Assembly: GCF_025808395.1 (NCBI RefSeq)
Contig: NZ_CP075524.1
Location: forward strand, 1,240,001 to 1,304,000
Reading direction: 5' to 3'
DNA: 64,000 bases
From: Microcella sp.
GTDB taxonomy: Bacteria; Actinomycetota; Actinomycetes; Actinomycetales; Microbacteriaceae
Of this stretch, positions 46,525-54,634 are shown piece after piece. Under the pieces are notes generated by a model. It worked only from the letters and a program-made list of their open reading frames with translations, made no database searches and was not told where the DNA came from. Within the stretch, counting starts at the first letter, position 1; every line of letters begins with the position of its first letter. The position numbers were made by a program, and so were the translations under genes.

Positions 46525-47619
46525 TTACTCGGTCTCGGCAGCCGGGGCCTCAGCCTCGGCAGCGGGCTTCTTCGCGGCAGGCTTCTTGGCCGCGGGCTTC
46601 TTGGCAGGCGCTTCAGCGGGTGCTTCGGCAGGCGCGTCAGCGGCAGCGTCGGCGGCCTCGGTGGCCTCGGCCTTCGCCGGAGCCTTCTTCGCGGCCGGCT
46701 TCTTGACCGGCTTCTCGGCGGGCGCTTCGGCCGCGGCCTCGTCGGCCGCAGGTGCCTCGGCAGCAGGTGCCTCTGCGGCGGGTGCGTCAGCGGCGGGCGC
46801 TTCGTCGGCGGTGGGCGCCTCAGCAGCGGGTGCCGCAGCGGCCGCTTCGGCGTTGCCCGCCTCGAGCAGCTCGCGCTCCCACTCGGCGAGCGGCTCGACG
46901 GCCGACACGTTGCCCTCTGCTTCGGGCTTCTGGTGCTTCTGGATGAGACCTTCGGCGGCAGCATCCGCGATGATGCGCGTCAGCAGCGCCACCGAGCGGA
47001 TCGCGTCGTCGTTGCCCGGAATCGGGTATGCCAGCTCGTCAGGGTCGGCGTTCGTGTCGAGGATGCCGATGACGGGGATGCCCAGCTTGCGGGCCTCGTC
47101 GATGGCGAGGTGCTCGCGCTTGGGGTCGACGACCCACATGGCGCTCGGGGTCTTCGTGAGGTTGCGGATGCCGCCGAGCGACTTGTGCAGCTTGGTGAGC
47201 TCGCGCTTCTTGATCAAGAGCTCTTTCTTGGTGAAGCCCTTGGTGGTGTCGTCGAAGTCGAGCTCTTCGAGCTCTTTCATGCGCGCAAGGCGCTTCGACA
47301 CCGTCTGGAAGTTGGTCAGCAGACCACCGAGCCAGCGCTGGTTGACGTAGGGCTGGCCGACGCGCGTGGCCTGCTCGGCGATCGACTCTTGCGCCTGCTT
47401 CTTGGTGCCGACGAAGAGAATCGTGCCGCCGTGGGCGACCGTCTCTTTGACGAAGTCGTACGCCTTGTCGATGTAGGCGAGCGACTGCTGCAGGTCGATG
47501 ATGTGGATGCCGCTGCGCTCGGTCAGGATGAAGCGCTTGACCTTCGGGTTCCACCGGCGGGTCTGGTGCCCGAAGTGCACGCCGCTGTCGAGCAGCTGAC
47601 GAATTGTGACGACGGCCAT
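46525..47619 (-). CDS. rpsB: 30S ribosomal protein S2 with long acidic/Lys-Ala-Pro tail
   Basis: The first 256 residues are a standard S2 ([20 protein letters not shown] at the start; [24 protein letters not shown]). They are followed by a tail of about 108 residues made of Ala, Pro, Glu and Lys, with repeats such as [11 protein letters not shown] and [14 protein letters not shown]. Total length 364 is about 120 more than E. coli S2. Such tails on S2 are known in Actinobacteria and are predicted to be disordered; a role is not established. It is the first gene of rpsB-tsf. Confidence 0.96.
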   Translation of the reverse strand: MAVVTIRQLLDSGVHFGHQTRRWNPKVKRFILTERSGIHIIDLQQSLAYIDKAYDFVKETVAHGGTILFVGTKKQAQESIAEQATRVGQPYVNQRWLGGLLTNFQTVSKRLARMKELEELDFDDTTKGFTKKELLIKKRELTKLHKSLGGIRNLTKTPSAMWVVDPKREHLAIDEARKLGIPVIGILDTNADPDELAYPIPGNDDAIRSVALLTRIIADAAAEGLIQKHQKPEAEGNVSAVEPLAEWERELLEAGNAEAAAAAPAAEAPTADEAPAADAPAAEAPAAEAPAADEAAAEAPAEKPVKKPAAKKAPAKAEATEAADAAADAPAEAPAEAPAKKPAAKKPAAKKPAAEAEAPAAETE

Positions 47620-47925
47620 GGCCGTGCTCCTTTGTTCTCAGTTGTCGCCCCGCCCGACGGGAGGGGCCCTAGTGCCCGACGCTGGCCCCGACCCGAACGG
47701 TGCGACCGCCGATTGCTCGGTCACGTGGGGACTGATGGGGATATGCGCCATGAAATGGACACGCGAAGTCAGCCGTGACACGCACGACTGCGTCTGCCAG
47801 CATATCACCGCTCTCGGCGGGCGGTCGCGGGGCGCCCCTCCTCCCCCGCCAGCTCTGCATCGCCGGGTTCACCCGGTCGGGGCAACCACCGCTCAGGATG
47901 CTGCGCTCGCGACGATGCTGTCGTC
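47620..47925. other. 306-bp divergent region between rpsB and the M23 peptidase gene
   Basis: This must contain the rpsB promoter and leader on the minus strand and the M23 promoter on the plus strand. I see no convincing promoter boxes. The segment GCCCCGCCCGACGGGAGGGG near 47648-47667 could fold and may belong to the rpsB leader. Short open frames here have no start signal and no family resemblance. Confidence 0.6.
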
Positions 47926-49482
47926 ATGCGTCTCGCCGTGCTCACCCTCGTCGCCGTGCTCGCGCTCGGTGCGCCCGGCTCGCTCGGCGGCGCTGGCAGT
48001 GCGCGAGACTCGACGTCGACGCGCGTGCCGGGCTGGGTCTGGCCCGTCGACGGGCCCCGCACGATCGTGCGGCCGTTCGTGGCCCCGCCGACTCCCTACG
48101 GGGTCGGGCACCGCGGCGTCGACCTGGGTGCTATGGCGCACCTCGTTCCCGTGGTCGCCGTCACGAGCGGCACCGTGCACTTCGCTGGCGTCGTCGTCGA
48201 CCGGCCCGTCATCACGGTGCGGCAGGGGCAGATTCTCGCCACCGTCGAACCGGTCGAGCCTCTCGTGTCGGCCGGTGACGCGGTGGCGGCCGGCGATGTC
48301 ATCGGCACGCTGCAGGCGGGGCACTGCGCTCGCGCCTGCGTGCACCTCGGGGTCAGAGTCGCGGGCGAGTACGTCTCTCCGCTGCTGTTTCTCGGCGGCC
48401 TGCGCCGCGCGGTGCTGCTGCCGACCCTGGCGTCAGGCGCGGGGGTGGGCGGTGCGGTACACGGCGGCGAGGCGCTCGGCACTGACGTGGGTGTAGACCT
48501 GCGTGGTGGCGAGGCTCGCGTGCCCGAGAATCTCTTGCACCGCTCGCAGATCGGCGCCGCCATCGAGCAGGTGGGTGGCGGCCGTGTGCCGCAGAGTGTG
48601 CGGCCCGGAGGGGCCGGTGCCCGGCAGGTCGGCGAGCAATCGCGCGATGACCTCATAGACAGCCCTGGTCGAGACCCGCCGCCCGCGCGGGCCGAGCAGC
48701 AGTGCCGAACCCGAGTCTGGCGTCAGAAGCGGTGGTCGACCATGCTCGAGGTAGTCGCGCAGAGCACGCTGGGCAGGAATGCCGAACGGAACAACCCGCT
48801 CTTTGGCACCCTTGCCGAGCACCCGCACGACGCGGCGCTGGTCGTCGACATCGCCCAGATCGAGGCCCACGAGTTCGCTCACCCGCAGGGCGCTCGCGTA
48901 GAGCAGTTCGACCGCGGCGCGGTCGCGCCACGCCACAGGGTCACCGCTGAGGGCGCGAGCTTCGAGGTCGTCGAGCAGGCCGTCGATCTGGGTGCGGGTC
49001 AGCACGCGCGGCAGCCGTCGCTCGCCTTTCGGCGCCCGCAGCCGTGCGCCCGCGTCGCCCTCGGTGCGACCCGTGCGGGCCAACCACGCCGTGAACCCCC
49101 GCACGCTCGACGTGCGCCGGGCGAGCGTCGAGGCTGCCAGGCCCTGCTCGTTCTGCTGCCACACCCACTCACGCAGCAGTTCGAGGTTCCACTCGAGCGG
49201 GTCGTCGGCTGCGCCGCGCAGTTCGACGAAGTCGACGAGCGTCGCGAGATCTGCCGCGTAGGCGCGAGAGGTGTGCGCGCTCACCCCTCGCTCGAGCTCG
49301 AGCGCGCGCAGATACAGCGCGACGGCGTCGCGCAGGGCCGAGGGCGGCTCGTGCATGCCTCCAGCATGCGCCTCGCGGCTGCGTCGCCACCCGGCGACAG
49401 GCCGAGATCGCGCAGAGCCGGCGCGCGAGCTGTTCGCACGCCGGCTGAGCGCAACGTGCGGCCTACGGCACCGCGGCCGTGA
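47926..49482 (+). CDS. M23-family murein peptidase whose frame continues across xerC
   Basis: Residues 1-25 form a signal peptide and residues about 36-168 a LytM/M23 domain. The zinc ligands His62 and Asp66 (GHRGVDLG) and His140 (CVHLGV) are present, so it can be catalytically active; predicted to cut peptidoglycan cross-links. The family-like part ends near LLPTLA (base 48432). No stop codon follows: the frame stays open to TAG/TGA at 49480-49482, passing through the whole of xerC in antisense. The long C-terminal part is low-complexity and almost certainly not selected as protein. A lost stop (TGA to TCA at 48433-48435) is the simplest explanation. If one accepts it as a sequencing error, the peptidase would end at about 48435. 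Confidence 0.6.
   Translation: MRLAVLTLVAVLALGAPGSLGGAGSARDSTSTRVPGWVWPVDGPRTIVRPFVAPPTPYGVGHRGVDLGAMAHLVPVVAVTSGTVHFAGVVVDRPVITVRQGQILATVEPVEPLVSAGDAVAAGDVIGTLQAGHCARACVHLGVRVAGEYVSPLLFLGGLRRAVLLPTLASGAGVGGAVHGGEALGTDVGVDLRGGEARVPENLLHRSQIGAAIEQVGGGRVPQSVRPGGAGARQVGEQSRDDLIDSPGRDPPPARAEQQCRTRVWRQKRWSTMLEVVAQSTLGRNAERNNPLFGTLAEHPHDAALVVDIAQIEAHEFAHPQGARVEQFDRGAVAPRHRVTAEGASFEVVEQAVDLGAGQHARQPSLAFRRPQPCARVALGATRAGQPRREPPHARRAPGERRGCQALLVLLPHPLTQQFEVPLERVVGCAAQFDEVDERREICRVGARGVRAHPSLELERAQIQRDGVAQGRGRLVHASSMRLAAASPPGDRPRSRRAGARAVRTPAERNVRPTAPRP
48433..49356 (-). CDS. xerC: Tyrosine recombinase XerC
   Basis: XerC resolves chromosome dimers with XerD at dif. The 307-residue protein has the SAM-like N-terminal domain and a complete catalytic set: Arg158 (SALRVSEL), Lys182 (GKGAKER), His253 and Arg256 (HTLRHT), His279 (LGHAS) and Tyr288 (TTQVYTHV). 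GTG/ATG 49356. It converges with the M23 peptidase gene. In related genomes xerC lies near dprA; here MMPL, MarR and phosphoesterase genes lie between them. Confidence 0.95.
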   Translation of the reverse strand: MHEPPSALRDAVALYLRALELERGVSAHTSRAYAADLATLVDFVELRGAADDPLEWNLELLREWVWQQNEQGLAASTLARRTSSVRGFTAWLARTGRTEGDAGARLRAPKGERRLPRVLTRTQIDGLLDDLEARALSGDPVAWRDRAAVELLYASALRVSELVGLDLGDVDDQRRVVRVLGKGAKERVVPFGIPAQRALRDYLEHGRPPLLTPDSGSALLLGPRGRRVSTRAVYEVIARLLADLPGTGPSGPHTLRHTAATHLLDGGADLRAVQEILGHASLATTQVYTHVSAERLAAVYRTAHPRA

Positions 49483-51610
49483 CCCGATCGCCGTCGACAG
49501 GCGCCGTCTCGAGCGACTCGGGCATGCGCTCGGCCTGACCGTTCGCGCCGCGTGCCGCGGCCTCGGCGTCGGTGAGTTCGGGCCGCCGCGGCCACCAGAA
49601 GCGATCTTTCGCGAGGAAGGTCATGGCCGGCACGATCACCGTGCGCACCAGCAGGGTGTCGATGAGCACACCGATGCAGACGATCACCCCGATCTGGGTG
49701 AGCGCGATGAGCGGCAGCACGCCGAGCACGGCGAACACCGCCGCGAGCAGGATTCCTGCGCTCGTGATGACGCCGCCCGTCGCGGCGAGCGCGCGGATCA
49801 TGCCCTCAGACGTGCCGAGCAACGGCACCTCTTCTTTCGCTCGAGTGACCAAGAAGATCGAGTAGTCGACGCCAAGTGCGACGAGGAACAAGAAGCTGAA
49901 CAGCAGCACCGTGGTGTCGAGCCCCGGAAAACCGAAGACTGTCGCGAAGATGATCGAGCCGATGCCGACCGCACTGAAGTAGCTCGCGACGACCGCCACG
50001 AGCAGCAGCAGCGGTGCGACCAGCGCGCGCAGCAGCAGCACCAGCACGGCGAGCACGAGCACGAGGATGAGCGGAATGACCAGACCCTGGTCGCGCGCCT
50101 GGGCATCTCGAAGATCGAGGCCCTCAGCATCGATGCCGCCCACGAGCGCCGTGCCGTCACCGAGATCGTCGAGTGCGAGGCGCAGCTCGGCGATGATCTC
50201 GAAGGCGCGCTCGCTCTCGGGGTCGGCGTCGAGCACGACGACGATCTGCGCGATGTCGTCGTTCGCCGCGCCCGGTCGCGCGTCGACGACCCCCTCGACG
50301 TCGACGATGCCGTCGAGCACGTCATCGAGGTCGCCGACCGGCACGACCACCGACGCCGGGGCCGAGCTGCCGGCGGAGAAGGCCTCGGCCAGTCGCTCTT
50401 GGCCGAGAACAGCTTCGGGCTTGACGATGAAGCGGTCGTTCTGCGAGAGGCCGACGTTCGTGGTGGTGAGACCGGTCGCCATGGCGCCGAGCGCGGCGAA
50501 GCCGATGATGGCCACGACGAGAGGCCTCTTGCTGACGGCTCGGCCGAGCTTGCCCCAGGGGCTGCGTGAGATCGCATCGGGCGAGCCGTAGCGCGGAATG
50601 ATCGGCCAGAAGATCCACCGACCGAAGATCACGAGCGCGGCCGGCAGCACCAGCAGCGCATAGGCCATCGCCACGATGATGCCCACGGCGCCGGCGAGAC
50701 CGAGCGATCGGTTGCCCGAGAGCTCGCCGAACAGCAGGGTCGCGAGGGCGAGGGCCACGGTCGAACCGCTGGCGATAATCGCGGGGCTTGCACCCCGCAG
50801 CGCGATCGCCATCGCCTCGCGTCGGTCGAGGTGCAGGCGCAGCTCATCTCGATAGCGGGCGATGAGCAGCAGTGCGTAGTTGGTGCCTGCGCCGAACACG
50901 AGCACCGAGAGAATGCCCGTCACCGAGCCGTCGAGCGTGATGCCGAGGCTCTCGGCGACGAGTCGGGCCGCGATGCCGGCGATGAAGTCTGCGATGCCGA
51001 CGACCGCGAGCGGCACGATCCACAGCACCGGGCTGCGATAGGTGACGATGAGCAGCAGGGCGACGACGAGTGCTGTGATGCTGAGCAGCACGAAGTTGGC
51101 ACCTTCGAAGACCGCAGCGATGTCGACCGAGAAGCCCTCGGCACCGGTGAACCAGACCTCGATGCCGCTCGGCAGCCCGTCGGCGGCGATCGCGCGAATC
51201 TCGGCCGCGCGCTCGGCTTGCCCCGACACTCGATCTTCGATGGCGAGGGGCAGCACCACGAGCGCCGTGGTGCCGTCGTCTGACACCGAGGGCGGCGGCA
51301 GAAAGCCGTCGATCGACAGGTCGGCGAGCGCTTCGGTGCGATCGGCGATGGCCTCGAGGTCGTTCTCGCTCAGCTCGCCGCTCTCGCGGCCGAAGACGAG
51401 CAGCCCGCTCGTCGAGTCGTCGTCGGCGAACTCTTCGAGCAGGGCCGCTGCCTGCACCGACTCTGCAGAGTCGGGCAGCCCCACGGGGGGCGCTGCGTCA
51501 GCCGACTGGTAGCCGGCAGCGATGAACAGCGCCGCAGTGGCTGCGAGCCCCGTGATGAGAACGATCCACGACGTCTTGGCGGCGGTGATGAAGCGCGTCA
51601 GCGCGATCAT
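49463..51610 (-). CDS. MMPL/RND-family exporter
   Basis: The 715-residue polytopic protein has two MMPL halves, each an N-terminal helix, a large extracytoplasmic loop (about 40-170 and 375-520) and a bundle of five to six helices. The patterns VLVFGAGTNYALLLIARYRDE (split) and ALGVDYSIFLVTRAKEE are the MMPL/SSD-like proton-relay helices. It probably exports lipids or drugs. It diverges from a MarR regulator gene, with a palindrome between them, so it is the likely target of that regulator. Confidence 0.92.
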   Translation of the reverse strand: MIALTRFITAAKTSWIVLITGLAATAALFIAAGYQSADAAPPVGLPDSAESVQAAALLEEFADDDSTSGLLVFGRESGELSENDLEAIADRTEALADLSIDGFLPPPSVSDDGTTALVVLPLAIEDRVSGQAERAAEIRAIAADGLPSGIEVWFTGAEGFSVDIAAVFEGANFVLLSITALVVALLLIVTYRSPVLWIVPLAVVGIADFIAGIAARLVAESLGITLDGSVTGILSVLVFGAGTNYALLLIARYRDELRLHLDRREAMAIALRGASPAIIASGSTVALALATLLFGELSGNRSLGLAGAVGIIVAMAYALLVLPAALVIFGRWIFWPIIPRYGSPDAISRSPWGKLGRAVSKRPLVVAIIGFAALGAMATGLTTTNVGLSQNDRFIVKPEAVLGQERLAEAFSAGSSAPASVVVPVGDLDDVLDGIVDVEGVVDARPGAANDDIAQIVVVLDADPESERAFEIIAELRLALDDLGDGTALVGGIDAEGLDLRDAQARDQGLVIPLILVLVLAVLVLLLRALVAPLLLLVAVVASYFSAVGIGSIIFATVFGFPGLDTTVLLFSFLFLVALGVDYSIFLVTRAKEEVPLLGTSEGMIRALAATGGVITSAGILLAAVFAVLGVLPLIALTQIGVIVCIGVLIDTLLVRTVIVPAMTFLAKDRFWWPRRPELTDAEAAARGANGQAERMPESLETAPVDGDRVTAAVP

Positions 51611-51693
51611 GAGGCTCCTCGGGGTCCGCCTCTGCGGCGGCTGCTCAGGGATGGTTGGGCGGCGAAGCGTGGCTGTCTCGCCGTACGAGCAAT

Positions 51694-51714
51694 ATATCTC
51701 GATAGTCGAGATAT
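51694..51714. promoter_or_regulatory. MarR-type operator between MMPL exporter and MarR genes
   Basis: ATATCTCGA and its exact complement TCGAGATAT flank a 3-bp TAG centre (9-bp arms), an AT-rich palindrome typical of MarR-family operators. A partial further copy (TCGATCATCGAGA) overlaps downstream. The site is 85 bp before the MMPL start and 35 bp before the MarR start, so it can control both. Confidence 0.7.
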
Positions 51715-51748
51715 TCGATCATCGAGAAACTATCGGTAGACTGGGGGT

Positions 51749-52315
51749 GTGGGCCAACCAGATCAGCAGACTCCCAGCTTCGGCGACGTGCACAGCGCGA
51801 CGCTGCTGCTGCGCGAGCTGATCGACGTGACCGACGACTTCGAGCGATCGCTGGGCGACGAGCTCGGCGTCAACAGCACCGATCTCACCGCTATGCAGCA
51901 TTTGATCTCGGCCGGCCCGCTCAGCCCCTCTGAACTCGCCGACCGACTCACCCTGTCATCGGCAGCGGTCACCACGGTGATCGACCGACTCGAAGCACTG
52001 GGGCACGCCGCCCGCACACCGCATCCGAGCGACCGTCGAGGGGTGCTCGTCGTCGCGACCTCTGCCTCTGTGCGCCGTGCGCTCGGGCGCATCCTGCCCA
52101 TGGTGGGTCAGATCGACGAGACGATCAGGTCGTTCAGCGCCGACGAGCAGCAGGTCATCACCGCATACCTGAGCAGGGTCGTCGAGACGTATCGCACTCA
52201 CGTCGGCGCAGCGCAGCCCGAGCGGCCGTGGCGCACAAGCGCGGGTAGTAGTGCGGGCCGCGGCACCGGCACCGGCACCGGCACCGGCACCGGCACCGAG
52301 CCTGACGCAAGCTAG
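51749..52315 (+). CDS. MarR-family transcriptional regulator
   Basis: The 188-residue protein has the winged-helix MarR domain: LISAGPLSPSELADRLTLSS with helix-turn-helix, AVTTVIDRLEALGHAARTP for recognition, and the wing HPSDRRGVLV. Starts at GTG 51749. The C-terminus ends in a Gly-Thr repeat (GTGTGTGTGTGTEPDAS) coded by an in-frame hexanucleotide repeat. By position and the shared palindrome it should autoregulate and repress the MMPL exporter; ligand unknown. Confidence 0.9.
   Translation: MGQPDQQTPSFGDVHSATLLLRELIDVTDDFERSLGDELGVNSTDLTAMQHLISAGPLSPSELADRLTLSSAAVTTVIDRLEALGHAARTPHPSDRRGVLVVATSASVRRALGRILPMVGQIDETIRSFSADEQQVITAYLSRVVETYRTHVGAAQPERPWRTSAGSSAGRGTGTGTGTGTGTEPDAS
52261..52296. 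repeat. Hexanucleotide microsatellite (CGGCAC) x6
   Basis: Six perfect copies of CGGCAC lie near the 3' end of the MarR gene and encode the Gly-Thr repeat. Because the unit is 6 bp, copy-number changes alter only tail length, not frame. Confidence 0.9.
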
Positions 52316-52338
52316 GCGCGGCGACTACCGCACACCCT

Positions 52339-52452
52339 GAGCCGCGACCACTGCAGACCACGAGCCGCGCCCACTGCAGACCACGCATGCTCCGCGCCGC
52401 GTGCGGCCGCCGCACGCCGAGCGCCGCACCGCGCCTAGCGCACGCTAGGCGC
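52339..52452. repeat. 23-bp tandem repeat and 22-bp palindrome between MarR and phosphoesterase genes
   Basis: Two 23-bp copies at 52339-52361 and 52362-52384 (containing CACTGCAGACCAC) differ at one base. A near-perfect palindrome, GCGCCTAGCG CA CGCTAGGCGC, at 52431-52452 covers the phosphoesterase stop codon and could be a bidirectional terminator. The two genes converge here. Confidence 0.75.
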
Positions 52453-53380
52453 CGCTCGCGGCCGCCTCGTTGAGGTTGAGCGGCGACTGCTTGCTCGAGA
52501 GCTGCGCGATGCGCTCGTCGGGTGACATCGCGTCGATCATCGGCCGGTACGAGTCAGAGAACCCGGTGACTTCGGCGAACGCCGCGACCGGAACGGTCGA
52601 GGTCACGACGCGGTCGCTGTAGAGGTGCACGTAGTCGAACGACTGCCCGCCATCGACACCGCTCAAGAGCCGCGACGCGTCGGCGCCGAGATCGAGGGTG
52701 TAGCAGGTGGCCGCGGCGACCGAGACGGGAATCGCGGCAAAGGTGCTGTGCGTCGAGTAGTGCAAGTGCCCACCGAGGATGATGCGCACGTCGGAGCCCT
52801 GCAGCACCGCCTCGAGGGCGGGCTGGTCGTGCAGTTCGAGCACCGACATGACTTCGAGCGGCGTCGGCACCGGCGGGTGGTGCACGGCGAGCACACTGCC
52901 ATTCGGTGCCGGGGTGGCAAGCTCTGCACGCAGCCAGTCGAGCTGCTCGCTGCTCAGTTCTCCGTGGTGATACCCAGGCACCGTCGTGTCGAGTGAGATG
53001 ACGCGCAGGCCGTTCACGTCGTAGACGCGGTCGTGGGGCGCATCGCTGGGTTCTTCGTCGAACAGCAGCGACGAGTACTGCGCCCGTTCATCGTGGTTTC
53101 CCATGACCCAGATGAGCTGTGCGCCCATGCGCTCGACGACGGGCTCGACGATGGCGCGCAGCCGCCGGTAGGCGTCTGGCTCGCCGAGGTCGGCGAGGTC
53201 GCCGGTGAAGATGACTGCGTGCGGCCGAACCGGAGCCGATTCGAGCCTGGCCATCGCGATCGTGAGCCGCTCGTCGACGGGCACGGCGCCGTACAGGGGC
53301 CGACCTTCACCCAGCAGATGGGTGTCTGAGATGTGCGCGATCACGTGCGTGGCGGGCGGATACTGCCCCAACTGCGTCAT
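52445..53380 (-). CDS. Metallophosphoesterase (cAMP-phosphodiesterase CpdA/Icc-like)
   Basis: The 311-residue calcineurin-like phosphoesterase has the full metal-binding set: HISDTH (Asp19, His21), TGDLADLGE (Asp61), GNHD (94-97), a later His in AVHHPP, and GGHLHYSTH. Class III cyclic-nucleotide phosphodiesterases such as Rv0805/Icc share this layout. Substrate could be cAMP or another phosphodiester. It lies 10 bp after dprA on the same strand, at the end of the comM-dprA run. Confidence 0.87.
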   Translation of the reverse strand: MTQLGQYPPATHVIAHISDTHLLGEGRPLYGAVPVDERLTIAMARLESAPVRPHAVIFTGDLADLGEPDAYRRLRAIVEPVVERMGAQLIWVMGNHDERAQYSSLLFDEEPSDAPHDRVYDVNGLRVISLDTTVPGYHHGELSSEQLDWLRAELATPAPNGSVLAVHHPPVPTPLEVMSVLELHDQPALEAVLQGSDVRIILGGHLHYSTHSTFAAIPVSVAAATCYTLDLGADASRLLSGVDGGQSFDYVHLYSDRVVTSTVPVAAFAEVTGFSDSYRPMIDAMSPDERIAQLSSKQSPLNLNEAAASGA

Positions 53381-53389
53381 ACGCTCAGG

Positions 53390-54634
53390 CTACTCGGCAC
53401 TGCTCGGCTTCGCCCGATTCTCTGGGCGACGCCACAGCGCATCGTCGCCGCACAGCGCTCGGTCGTCGATGCTCAAGAGGCCGAGCACCGCTCGCACACG
53501 AGACTCGCTCTCTCCGACGGCGCGCGCGATGTCGAGTGTCGTCTGCCCGCGGCGCGGCCGCAGCGCATCGAGCACTCGGGTGTGCACGGGGTCGTCGCCG
53601 CTCGACGCCGCCGCGTCGTCGTCGGCGGGCAGCTCGAGCACGCCGTCGCCCTCGAACGCGAGCTGCATGATCTCGGTGACGCTCGTGACGCACACGGCGA
53701 ACCCCTCGCGAATGATGCGGTGGCAGCCCGCGCTCGCTGCGCTCGTGATGGCCCCCGGAACCGCGCCGACGGGCCGCCCGATGTCGAGGGCGTGGTTCGC
53801 CGTGCTCAGGGCACCTGAGCGGTGCCCGGCCTCGACGACCACGGTCGCTCTCGCCAGCGCGGCGATCACCCGATTGCGCTGCAGAAACCGCCACTTGGTC
53901 GGAGCCGAGCCGCAGGGCGCCTCGCCGATCACGAGGCCGTCGGCGATGACGCGCGTGAGCAGCGCATCGTGCCCGCTGGGGTACAGCCGGTCGACTCCGC
54001 CCGCGAGCACGGCGATCGTGTCTGCAGCACTCGCGAGTGCCGCGCGGTGCGCCATGCCGTCGATGCCGTATGCGCCACCCGAGATGATGGCGACCCCTCG
54101 CGCGGCGAGGCCTGCAGTGAACTCCATCGCCACGTGCTCGCCATAGCCCGTCGCCGCTCGCGCACCGACGATGGCCACCCCTGGCCTGCGCAAGAGCGCG
54201 GTGTCTCCGCGCGCCCACAGCAGCACCGGCTCGCTCGGGCCGAGGGCGGCGAACCCCTCTGGCCAGTGCCGATCGTGGGGCACGACCATGCGAGCGCGGC
54301 ATCGTGCCGCGTTCTCGAGGCTTCTCAGCACGTCGTCTGACCGCAGCCGGGGCAGCCAGCGATCGAGAGCGTCGATCGCCTTCTCATGAGTGATGTCGCC
54401 CTCGCACGCCTCGACGAGCGCGCTCGCGGGCGCGCGGTCGATGATCATGCGTGCCGCGCGATCGGCTCCCACCGCGGCGATGAGCTTCCCCGCGACGCTG
54501 TCGCCCGGCTCGATGAGCACGCTCCACACAGCGCGCGCGAAGAGGTCGTCGCGCTCTGGCTCAGAGACGGGTTCTGCCCTCACCGCTGCCAGCGCGGTGT
54601 CGATGCGGTGCTCGTCGATTCCCCAGGCGGCCAT
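53390..54634 (-). CDS. dprA: DNA-processing protein A
   Basis: DprA loads RecA on incoming single-stranded DNA during transformation. The 414-residue protein has an N-terminal helical region, the Rossmann DprA core with VAIVGARAATGYGEH, ISGGAYGIDGMAHRAAL, LAGGVDRLYPSGH and PTKWRFLQRNRVIAALA, and a C-terminal winged helix (ARAVGESESRVRAVLGLL). Its ATG directly follows the comM stop. Role outside transformation in this lineage is not known. Confidence 0.95.
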   Translation of the reverse strand: MAAWGIDEHRIDTALAAVRAEPVSEPERDDLFARAVWSVLIEPGDSVAGKLIAAVGADRAARMIIDRAPASALVEACEGDITHEKAIDALDRWLPRLRSDDVLRSLENAARCRARMVVPHDRHWPEGFAALGPSEPVLLWARGDTALLRRPGVAIVGARAATGYGEHVAMEFTAGLAARGVAIISGGAYGIDGMAHRAALASAADTIAVLAGGVDRLYPSGHDALLTRVIADGLVIGEAPCGSAPTKWRFLQRNRVIAALARATVVVEAGHRSGALSTANHALDIGRPVGAVPGAITSAASAGCHRIIREGFAVCVTSVTEIMQLAFEGDGVLELPADDDAAASSGDDPVHTRVLDALRPRRGQTTLDIARAVGESESRVRAVLGLLSIDDRALCGDDALWRRPENRAKPSSAE

